64,000 bases of DNA from Rhea pennata (lineage: Eukaryota > Chordata > Aves > Rheiformes > Rheidae): assembly GCF_028389875.1 (NCBI RefSeq), contig NC_084664.1, positions 132,457,966 to 132,521,965 on the forward strand, in the 5' to 3' direction. The notes beneath the pieces were generated by a model. It was not told where the DNA came from and did no database searches. It saw only the letters and a list, made by a program, of their open reading frames with translations. The position numbers were made by a program, and so were the translations under genes. Positions 35,854-46,851 of the stretch are shown here, piece by piece (position 1 is the first letter of the stretch; each line of letters begins with the position of its first letter).

Positions 35854-38840
35854 CTGATGAAAACCTGAAGTTATATAATCTGGCATCCATCAATTAATAT
35901 TTCTTATTGCAAATGTCTATGCCTCAAATCTAGTATTTTTAAATGGAATTTTAAATGCTATAATGCTGCAGTAGCTACCGAGAGCTCAGGAACTGAAAAT
36001 TAGAGTTTTCGCCTAAACTTTCACATCTCAAGGAATTTAAACAAGATATTTTTATTCAGAATGATACAGAACAACACAGTATGTCTTGGTTTAAAGAATA
36101 CTGGCATAATTTTCAATATTTTAATAAATCAATCCTCAACATATTACTATAAACTTTTAAACTAGATAAATTCTATAACAGATGTCATCTTTCTATTCTC
36201 CTGGGAAGGACACAAACAAAGATCAACTTATCTAAACTATTGTACTCCCCCATCTTAGAGTGGAAGTCTGCCAAAGGAAGCAAGAGATTTATTTAAGCAG
36301 TATAAGAAGTCCATCTGTCCTATTTTCCCTATAGAGGCTAGGCAAAACAAAACCATATTTGTGATGGCTTACAAAATCCAACGTAAAATTAGTCCATTGT
36401 TGCATACTGCCAATGGAGACTATAGTGGCTGCCAGTGGTCAGGTTGCTGGCTTTGAAATTTGGAAAAAACACGCTATTTTTGTTTTTACTTTCAACATAA
36501 CAATATACAATGGATATCAGATAGCAAAAATAAATAACATTTAAAGATTGCTAGCATTTTTAGTTGACCGTAAATCAAGGAATAACCTAGTTAAGCAGGG
36601 AATCCATCACTAAAATGTTTTTCAATGATTTTTTCTGAAAATTAGAGGACACTATGCAAAAATTCTGGCACATAATTCATCCTTATGAAAAATATACTTA
36701 CAGGAACAATTTTAATTAATTTTATCCCTATTATAGCAAAGTAACTGTCACAGACCACAGACTCACCAGCTGTCCTTGCAAATACATCTGGAAATTTGGG
36801 TATATGTAGCACAGATGCAACTTTTACAATGCTACCCTGTTGCAGAGGACACAACTGAGATCAGTGCAGGAGGGTAAGATTGCCTTCTGGTTATGGGAAA
36901 ACTGGATGGGCACTTGGTGGACCATAACTAGCTGATGCAAGCTGGAGGAGCACCTTACACTGTTCTAGCCAGCTGTGGGGCAGAGAACCAGGAGGGGTTT
37001 TGTTTGTTTCTTTCTTTCTTGCACTGTCCAGAAGGCTTTCCCCTGAAAGGAGACTATGAACACAAAGAACCAGTATATCTACACCGATCTCCATGCAACT
37101 ATTGTTCTTGGGCAAGTAAGCAGGAAATGGTAGAATGAACACTATATTCCCCCTTCCCTTTCATTCAGTAGACCTATGACAAGACTGATGCTCAAGAAAG
37201 CCAGGATAGCTCATATGCATGAATGCTCCTGGTTCAGATCTGCTCTACAACTTCTAGAAAAATCAGCTATGGAGGCAACACACCCTCTCTGTGCAATCAC
37301 TACGACAAAACTGAGTTGCTCAGATTTATAAATCACCTGTCTTGACAGAGATGTCTCCTCCCTAATCTACATTTCATCCAGTCCTAAGCTTAGCATCTTA
37401 ATAGCTGTAATTCATGAATGGAAACATCAGAATGAACACAGGCTTTTAGATGTTAAAAATAACACTTCAAAAAAATATTTTCCTCAAATACGTTTTTCCA
37501 AGTGTTTGTAGGGCTATGCAGGTGAACAAGTTGAATGAAGCTAAATAACAGCATATCTCCCATGACAAATACTTTTGTCCTTTTTTCTCACTGAAGCCTC
37601 TACTAAAACTAAAATGTCATTCTGCTCACGGCATGTTTTGACCAGCACTATGCAGTGCTCAAGAAAGAGGTCAGAGTGTCTAGGTTGTTGTTAATGACAG
37701 CTACGCTCCACTGCACATTGAGCCTCAAAGTGCACAGAGCAGCAGCACAGTGAAAAACGTTTAATATTGTGAATATATGTAACAACACAAAACATATTAT
37801 TTAGCACCTGACAATAGGTCCCTACCAGTAGGAACTGGCTGAGTAAAAACACTGGCCACCTCTCACTTCTCTGAGGTAGAACAGCTACTTTGTACAGTAT
37901 AATGGCACTTGTCTAACAGGTCTTAAGTGTGGTCTCAAGCTCATGATGCTCCCAGGGCAGCACCTGGATAATTCAATGGATACATTCAGCTAAAAGTTTG
38001 ACAAAACTAATGCATAAGGTGCATATCGTTTCCAAAGAAGGATTTAGCTATTTATGGTTGTAATATAAGGTGAAACTAAAAATATTTTGAACTCATCTTC
38101 ATCTGTTCTTGACAAGAGTCAATAGAACAATTTATTATTACTAATGAATCATGCATGAACCTCTGCTAAACCTTATTTGAAATAAAACGCTATGGCACTA
38201 TGTGGGATCACAAGAACAGCTGTCACTAAAAGCAATTGAACTCACGGCCTCTGTTATTAAATGGGAGGTCGTTTACTGCAAAGCTTGTTTCCAGAATGCA
38301 TCTCTTATTTAGACGGGCACAGTTAAGTTTTGACAGCTTTTAAATCATGCTGTTAGCTTCTCCTGTTCTTTCAGGCTTTTTGCCTGTGGAGAAGAATATG
38401 GTGGCTATGGCAAAGGGATGACTTTTTGAGTAGACTGTGAAAAATGAAAGTGTTAAAAGGTATAGTGGGTATAGACACTTATTAAAGTGTCTTTGAAAAG
38501 TCCAAAAATCTCAGAATAGTCTTTTGAATTGATTAAATAAAAATGTATATTTTATTACTAGCACTGCAAGCAATAATTGTACTAAATTTTACTAAATATT
38601 TCATTACTCCTAAAGGATGAAAACAGAAAAAAGACCTAAATGGACCTACAATATTAATCCATTCTTTTGCCATTTATATATGAAAATGAGAACATATTTT
38701 GAGTAAGAAAAGATCTAACTAGAACAAATAGCATTTCTCCTCAGTGATTTGCACATAAAAGAGTAGACTATTTCAGCTATGACATCATATTGTGACACAC
38801 AGTACATAAAATGTACTCATTAACCCAGAGGGTAATATAA

Positions 38841-38910
38841 AATAATAAAAAAGATGAAAAATAAAATTCTAAAAAAATAATAAAAAAGATGAAAAATAAA
38901 ATTCTAAAAA
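38841..38910. repeat. Perfect tandem duplication, 2 x 35 bp
   Basis: The 35-bp A-rich unit beginning AATAATAAAAAAGATG occurs twice in succession without a mismatch visible to me. Confidence 0.95.
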
Positions 38911-39163
38911 AAATTTCTTCAGGCCAGAAAAATGTAAAACAAATAATCTGAACTATTACAGGACTTCATATTTATTTTGAAATTCTTATTTACAATTAAA
39001 AAAAAAAACATGAGAAATTTTACACAGAATAATAATTTTATTGTTTGATCAGTTCTAATCTGATGTTTTGTATGTACTTGTCATTTTAATATCCATGTCC
39101 ATAGCAAGTCCATGGTAAGAAAAGTTCAGCTTAAGTATATTAGAAAACTATACATCAGCTTAA

Positions 39164-39206
39164 AAAGAATTGTCAACATACTTATTTCCAAAAGAATTGT
39201 CAACAT
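39164..39206. repeat. Short direct repeat AAAAGAATTGTCAACAT x2
   Basis: The same 17-mer occurs at 39164 and again at 39190. Confidence 0.85.
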
Positions 39207-39275
39207 TTCTTTCTTAGCATTATTTCACTCTATTTGTAAAAATAATTAGGTGACTTTGCAAGGCTATTGGTATAC

Positions 39276-39297
39276 TTTTTTTTTTTTTTTTTTTTTT
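39276..39297. repeat. Poly(T) tract T22
   Basis: This is an uninterrupted T run. Confidence 0.97.
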
Positions 39298-41051
39298 ATC
39301 CTTTTTACTACCAGAGCTTGCTTTTAGTCTGTCATTTGTGTTCAGGCATGCAAAAATTGAAAACTATATGCCATACTTATAACCCTAACCATGTTTTCAT
39401 ACGCACAATGGAAAACTGTAGAAAACAATATAGACAAAGTTAAAAGACAATTATGTGAATATCCTTGAGAAGACAGAAATTCACAGCGAACTTTTATCTT
39501 AGGAATTCAACTAAGAATTGTTCAAAAGTCTGCAAATTTAAGATAAACTTGTCAGGAGTCTCAAAAGCAGGGCTGGATTAAGCAGGAATCCTCATTAACT
39601 AACTTGCTATGATTGTCCATTTCAGCCAAAATATAAAATGTTATTTACCTATTTAAGTATCTGCTTTGATACTGTTACAATCACTCACTAGTCAACGATG
39701 GACAATAGCCAATTTCAAGTTGATTTTTTAAGGACTTTTTCATAATGCTAATGATCAGCTGCACCATTCTCCCTGATGTTCCTCATGTGAATTACTACAG
39801 ATTCTCTGAAGTAGGAACAGTCACCAAAGTTGCAGCAGCATCCTAATTCCCTACTGGAAGGAAAGTCATCTTGCAGAAGGACTGACTGCGAGGAAAGTCT
39901 TTGGCTTATTCCCAGCTTCAGAGTAACACAGCATCTCTGCTGACAGAACGGTATGGCTCCTGCTTGCCTAATTAATAATGATGTCCATGTTAAGTGAGAA
40001 TAATAAATTTGTCGAAGGAAACCAAGCATGGCTCATTAGCCAGATCCATTCAAATTAAGGCAGAAGGCTTCTTTATCATTGAGCAGTGACATCATCTTTT
40101 CTTCTGCAGAAGGAATCTTTTCTCTTTGGAAAAGGTGTCCTCTCCAGAAGCTACGCTGCTCCTTTTTGATTACTTATGCCTTTTCATTTCATGCACAGTG
40201 AGTCCAATAAACACTTGTATTTAGGCTATTAATCAGGGAAATCTTCTAAGATGCAAGAAGCTGCCAATTTTTACTTCAGGCAATGAGAGCTGAGTTCTTC
40301 TTTGTATTATGATCTGTACACAAGAAAACAAAACTGGGTCTAACTGCTTCCATGCTCATGGCATGATTTTTATGCAGGAAGAGGTGCTCAAGAACTGCCT
40401 CAAAGACTGGTTTACCTGCAATGTTATATGAAATATAAAGAGCAATTTGAGGATGGAGCTGTAGATATTAATGACAGTAGTGAGCAGTTTTTGACATGAG
40501 TAATGATCACGTAAGATGTTCAAAATCATCCTAGTCAGTTATATATGTGCACAGACTAGACCTTGACAGTTAAAATGATTTTATTTCAGCTTTTAAAATG
40601 AAGCAAATATTCATGTCTGTTAAATTAATTATAATAACTGTTAATAATACATAAATAGAAGGAATAAACAAAATCTGTTTCCTTTGTTGACTGGCTCAGT
40701 TCTGAAAAAAGGAGATCTAAGTGGCCTGCTGTAACCAAGATTCAGATCTAGTACCTATATTCTCTGAAGATAAAAAGCACCTTCCCATCAATTCAAGAGT
40801 ACAATAATTCCAAGGTACAGTGACTGTAAAAACTAATCAGATGATGCTTTTATGCTTACAGGCATCAGAGCCCTGATTATTTTATCATTTGTGCCTGCTA
40901 GGTGTATCTACATAAACAGAAAATCTTTTTTTCTAAGGGATTCTAATGATCTATTACTTTATCTGGTACTTCAGGAATGCTTTTCTGGCATCCCAGTTAG
41001 TTGCTATGGAGATGGTTCTAATAGCATTTATAGGCAGCAGAGAACAGATTC

Positions 41052-41117
41052 AAAAAAAAAAAAAAAAAAAAAAAAACAAACCAAAAAAACCAAAACAAAA
41101 CAAAAAAACCCCCAAAC
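41052..41117. repeat. Poly(A) tract A25 and A-rich extension
   Basis: An A25 run is followed by AAC/AACC-type A-rich sequence. Confidence 0.96.
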
Positions 41118-43045
41118 TATTTTCTAACATACCCTCATTAATCAAATAATAAAGATAAAAACACCTTATGTTATTTCTCTGCAGGCATATGCACACACAC
41201 AATTCATGTTATGTGGGCAGTCCTGTATTTTAAAGTTAAAATATAAAAATATTTTGAAGTTGCATATATATGAATTTAAATGCACAGAATGTCACCTAAA
41301 CTAAAACTGAACCAAATATTTTTTAATGGTCAACTTTTATCAAAGTAAGTTTTGTCATGGGAAAATTAAATGAACAGAAAATAAATTTCTATTTCAGTTA
41401 AATTCCATCAGAAAGATCTGTCTTATTGCTTGATATAAACAGAGATGTTCATTCCCTATAACCTGTTAGTTACAGCACTGAGCTACAACATAAAATTAAT
41501 TTTTTTATTCTACCATATTAAAAGATGATAGACTAAAAGACCTGCATTTGAATCAGTCCAGGAATACAAACATTGATTTCTTCTAAGCTGGTGCCATAAA
41601 TGTACCTGTGTATTTCTCAATGTTCCTCATCTGGAGATGTTTTTACTTTTATGCCATATGAGAAAAATTTTCCAAAGTTGTCATAAAGCAGAATCATTAT
41701 CTTTTGGGAAAACTATTCTAATATTTTCTAAAGAAACATTAGTAGTTATTTTCTGTTAAAGAAAAATCAGAGAATAATGTAATTAAAGAGAGAGATTTAA
41801 AAAAAGTGCTAACCATCTCTTTGGAGAGGCATTAAGGTTTTGTACCTCTTTAAACTTTGAGTCATTACCAGCTGGAAATGAAGTTCAAGAACTTCATTCG
41901 AGAACTATTTACCCAGAAGAATAAATATTATTATAATATATAGTTCAGATAGCAATGTTAAAGAGTGTTCTTATCCTTTCATTTTGAGCTCCTGTTTACA
42001 ACTTTATTTCAGTGTTAGTTGTCTGCCTGAGGATATCTTATCTAATATTTATAGTTAAAACAGCTCAAACACTTCTGTCAAAGATATTAAGGAAAGGAAT
42101 GAAATGGGCTTGTCCATGTTAAATACATACACAAAGAAAGTCACCCCTGGAAACTGCTTTTCTTGGACACTGCAGAGCTCCTTGGTGATCAGGCTTGACA
42201 TTTGACATTTGGTTGCTTTAGGAACAGGACGAACCTTTTGCTGCCTTCTTAAAAATCCAAGTTAGGGTCGCCTGAAAATTACAGACACCCTTGGCAAAAT
42301 CTGGTTTTTACTTTTTTGAAGATTTCATTCTGAACATGCTCCTGTGAAGTGACTGAAGATTTTTCCATCCCTGTGGTGTAACGGAAGAGAAGAACTGCCC
42401 TACTTTTCCCAGCTATGTTGCTATGTACCAGCTGTGGGAAACGAGTACAGGAAAACCTGTACCTTCTGTATCTCTGTATGTCTCAAAGAGCAGAGAAGAA
42501 GCACTTGATTCAAGGACAGAATTGGATGCAGAAATTATATGGAAAAAGAGAAAATCAGCAAGGTAGGAGGAGACATGTCTTACAGAAACAGGCAGCACCC
42601 GAGAAAGCCCAAATATAGCATGATGTATTAGGGCAAAACACAGGTAGGTGTAAAGGCAGAACTGAGCGGGGTGAGAAGTGTGAAGAAGGGAAAATAGGCA
42701 GAAACAGATTAAAGATATGCAAGAAGGTGGGAGTAAATGGCAATTGGCAAAACAGGTATGGTATCCAAGAGGCAAGGAAGGAATGGGGATTAGGGGGAGA
42801 GTAGTGGCAGCATTGGAAAATGATGAGCAGATTTTGCTCTGTAGTTACCAAGTTCACCACTGACATTGAATCTTATACCTATGGCCATGATTCAGAACTT
42901 CTTGGCTTCCAAGACTGTAACAAAAGAAATTACTATCAGGAGCACAAAGAACGGAGAACAGGGCTCCTAACTTAAATACTTTGTTTAAATGCAAAATAAT
43001 TTATGATAATTTTGAGCTGCTAAAATTCTCAGATGATGAAATCTT

Positions 43046-43059
43046 TGGGGGGGAGGGGG
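43046..43059. repeat. G-rich tract
   Basis: A G7 run, an A and a G5 run lie together. Confidence 0.9.
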
Positions 43060-44078
43060 TTCTTCAACTTTAGATGCACTTACTTCAAAGACAAGAAATC
43101 TGCACCCACCGTGCTGTCCTTGTAAAGGACTCAAATGTTGGAAGGAAAAGCATTAACTCTGATGAAACACAAGCCTGTAAAATTACCAACCAAACTGGTT
43201 ATTCATTATAATAAAATCATGACTTACATGACTACATACTATTTTCCATCAGAATTCCTGACTTATTCAGAAACCTTATAAATACATTATGGAAGGCTGA
43301 GAATAAATGAGGGCAGTGCAGAAGAAATATATCTGTATGTTTCAGCAAATGTGTAAAAGAGGATATTTTATATTTACTTGCTAACAGTGCGCTGCAAAAT
43401 ATTCAAAAGTGTGCATGGAAAAAAAAGTCCTGTGATAAAAATACAAAATAAGAATTCATTAGGAAATTAATAAATTTGTTTTCAAAGTTGACTCTAGTTG
43501 TTCTGCCAAAGTAATAAGTAGAGGTACACTCTGAACTGAACACATTGAAGAAAATGTTAAATAGTTGTCCCTGAGAGAGAAATAATTTATTTCATACGAT
43601 GAATATGACAAGGATTCTGTGAAAAATAACAATATTGTCCTTGTTGTATGAAAGCCTATGTTCTGAAATTCCTTAGGCAATAGAAATCCAACATATTATG
43701 CTAAATTTAGTTATTTCAAAAGCCAGAAAACTTTAAAGAAAGATAATCTCAATAGAAAATGTTTTCTGAAACAACTCAGATAATTAAGATTGTGATCAAA
43801 AGAGAAAATTGATGAATATGTTACCAAAAATCTACTAAAATTGATGTCTGAATATACTAGTGAATAAATACTGAAATAATAGTTTATTCCACATATCTCC
43901 TTTGTTAGTGGTCTTTATAGTTGGCCAGAAACAGAAAGAAGAGGATAGGAAGAGGGCAGGTTCATGGGCAGGAACAGGTTAAATGTGAGCAGAAGCAAGA
44001 GAGGAAGGTGCCTGAAACTGAAACAGGTTGGGAATTAGTGAGGGGTGTAGAGAGGGAGCGAGGACAGCAATCGCATGG

Positions 44079-44093
44079 CTGCTGCTGCTGCTG
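44079..44093. repeat. (CTG)5 trinucleotide tract
   Basis: Five CTG units lie at the end of a purine-rich stretch. Confidence 0.9.
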
Positions 44094-44261
44094 CATGAAC
44101 TCAAAGAAGCAGTTTTAGCATCATGTCTACCATGGCTACTGTATACCGAGACCTGCTATGACTTCACCCAACTTTTATCACCCTGATCCTCAAAATGCCT
44201 TGATCAAACTAAGTCTAATCTTTCTCAAGCTTTGGTTACGTCTTGCATGACATCTGGGTTG

Positions 44262-44331
44262 TTAAGACATACCTTATATATCTTACACATACTTTAAGAC
44301 CTTATCTTATATATCTTATACCATATTGTAT
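44262..44331. repeat. Imperfect local duplication
   Basis: Two related units share TTAAGAC, CTTATATATCTTA and CATA, about 31-35 bp apart. Confidence 0.7.
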
Positions 44332-45124
44332 GTCTATCCTCATTCATTATTCACATTTCACACCTTATTCCTGTTCTTTTTCATCATTCCTTTAGCCTTA
44401 TGTTAAAAGACAAAGTTAAAAATAAAAAATAAAGTTGTTTTTGCCTTTTGAGATGTGACCAAACCACTGTAGTCTCATAATTAGAGAGGTAGCAGAAAGC
44501 AATTTCTTAGATGGAGAATGGTACAACTTTGCCACAAAGAGAAGGAAGGGGTTGATGTATTGCCTTTAGCCAGCAGAGAGGTTACAAGAGTCATTTAAAG
44601 AAGTTTTTTCTGCATTTGTTGTTCTTTTTCTTTTCCTCTGTGTGTTTACCTTGTTTTTTCTTTCAGGAAGCAGGATTAAACTCAAACAGTGGCAGCTCCA
44701 GCCCAGCTCAACTAACTTTCTTTTTTTCTCCAGAGTAGACAGTTTGTACCATCTTAATATTGTGTAAAAACTATCAGAAAAAAAAGTGGTCTTGTTTTAT
44801 TCTTTTAAAGAAAAGTCTCTCTGCAGTTCAAAGGAAACAGAAAAGGTGAAGTTAGGGTGAAAGCATTATTTAGTACATTATGTTTCAAATACTGCTTCTC
44901 CTTGTTTTTCTAGATAAATAAAGTTTACAAGACTTTAAATGGTGGCAGATGTCATCTAACAAATCATGCTGTCTTATTGCTTTCAGAAGAGACTCAGTGC
45001 TGCACAGTAATAAGAATATCAACACCTTTAACACTGTGAGCCCATTAAATTTATCCAAAGTAACACACCATGTAATTAAGGATTGTACCACTATGCACAT
45101 GTTGAAGAGGAATGAACTGACATC

Positions 45125-45360
45125 ACATACAGGATCACAGATAATATGGAAAACCAGAGCAGAGGTGTGGTCACCTAGTCCACACCTCTATGCAAGGTGG
45201 GAGCAGCTACATATCAGTGAACCCTGGCATTGCTTGTCTGGCTGTTTCTTGTAAAGATTCAGTGATGTAAATTCAGTAACCTCGGTAGGAGCTCTATGTA
45301 CTGAACGTTACTAATACTTGAGAAATTTTCCTTTATTGTCTAACATTAGCCTGCTTAATG
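45125..45360 (-). mobile_element. Degraded CR1 fragment, reverse orientation
   Basis: Read on the plus strand this follows the reverse complement of an avian CR1 3' region in order: a TCACCTAGTCCA-type block near 45170, a TTTCTTGTAAA block, a CAGTAACCTCGGTAGGAGCT stretch where CR1 has the 'ACCTCCCTGGGCAGCCT' block, then GAGAAATTTTCCTT and TCTAACATTAGCCTGCTT. Many substitutions and indels separate it from the consensus, so it is an old copy. Boundaries are approximate. Confidence 0.55.
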
Positions 45361-46379
45361 ATGGTCTTAATACCAGTGGGTATGAAGAACATTTATGACT
45401 TTTACTATTACTTTTATCGTATAAGACAACTGCAATTCTAGTTAGGGTTCAAACTCTTGCTCTTTTCTCTAGAAACATTAAACACATTTAAATTTAGCAG
45501 AGGAATCAAACCAAGGATGGAAAACTATTTCTGTTGTTTAGAACTGAAACACTTGACACTTTATGACTTTTTTCCAGGAACTACACCTGGCTAAACTTTG
45601 GCTGAAAATTTAATTGCAGGATTAACATGTTCATAAAGGGATTAATTACTTATGCCTCCTAGGCATTTTTGAATGTGTGTGAAGTGCTTTAGTGGAATCA
45701 TACCAGGCTGCAAGTCATAATGCATTATTGTTCTGGTAGTGTATGAATGTGATGGTCAGGGTTTTTATGTTGTTTACTATCTAAATTTGTAAATAGTTAA
45801 TTAGAGGATCAGTACTCACTAACTAATTTATGTCAATACATTTTTCAAAGTCACAATAGAGCTCCTTTAAATCTACTTTTATGCTTCATTTTTTCCTAGT
45901 CTTTGTGATTATTTAGAAGGTTCTAATCAAATTAAGAATAGTGACTTTTGGTCTTGCTTAGGACAAGTTCCCTCATCTTCTCCACATATTCTGATGAAAC
46001 AAACAAAAACAAATATACAATAATAGCAAAATAGCAATTTACTATTAGGACTATTATAAGTATTACTTAATTAGTTGTAAATTACATAACAGTCTCTGAC
46101 AGTTCCAATTAAGCTGCAGGACAGCCTGGCTTTTCGATGCCTGAAATTTGAGAAGGACCTTAACAATTGTAAGGAGCATCTCAGTTTCCTATGGTTCATG
46201 AGAAGAATCAGACACTTTAAAATGGGTGATGATGGAGAAAGCACGCTCTGCACACACTGGGAACTATGAAGAAAACATTCACCATGATGACAGATGATTT
46301 CTGAGTTTTATTTCATGTGTTCAGACTATATTCCCTTTCTGACAGTTAAATCAGTGAAGTCCTCTGCTGGCTCTGGATG

Positions 46380-46461
46380 TTAATATTTATTTAGTGCTTT
46401 AATATTTTTACTGTCACCTGAAGTGGAGGCATTCTCTCATATTAAAGCACTGAAATATTAA
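46380..46461. other. 82-nt imperfect inverted repeat (hairpin)
   Basis: The left arm 46380-46405 (TTAATATTTATTTAGTGCTT...) pairs with the right arm 46439-46461 (ATATTAAAGCACTGAAATAT...), with one 3-nt bulge. The AGTGCTTTAATAT core of 13 bp is perfect. The loop is about 33 nt. Function unknown. Confidence 0.8.
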
Positions 46462-46807
46462 TATGTAAACAGTAGGATCTAGCAGTTCATATTCTGTACT
46501 GTAGCACTTCTGTCATGGAGCAGAAACTTCAAATCTCTCTAACTGAAGAAAATCATGCCACCTTTTAAAAAGACTCTAATCAAAACTGCTCTAGTGAAGT
46601 TCATCAGAATTTAACTCAGATTTAAGGAGTGGAATAAGGAGAATAAATGCTTTGGGACAGATTTAGTGGTAAGTCCTGTCATTGTGGTACAAAGGACATT
46701 TGTTGGAAGTTGCGAGCACGCAAGAGAAAAAAGAGCGCTCTGGGGAAAGTTGCATGCTGGTTTTTGGTGATTAGGAGTCTAAAAATGGGGGGAAAAAGTA
46801 AAAAGAC

Positions 46808-46851
46808 AAAAAAAAAAAAAAAAAAAAAAAAAAAGAAAGAAAAAGAAAAGA
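46808..46851. repeat. Poly(A) tract A27 with GAAA extension
   Basis: An A27 run is followed by GAAA/GAAAA units. Confidence 0.96.

Noticed and set aside
42413..42866. Minus-strand open frames of 103-120 codons rich in Leu, Ser and Phe
   Set aside because: They result from the pyrimidine-rich minus strand. No signal peptide or domain is convincing, and two frames are open at once.
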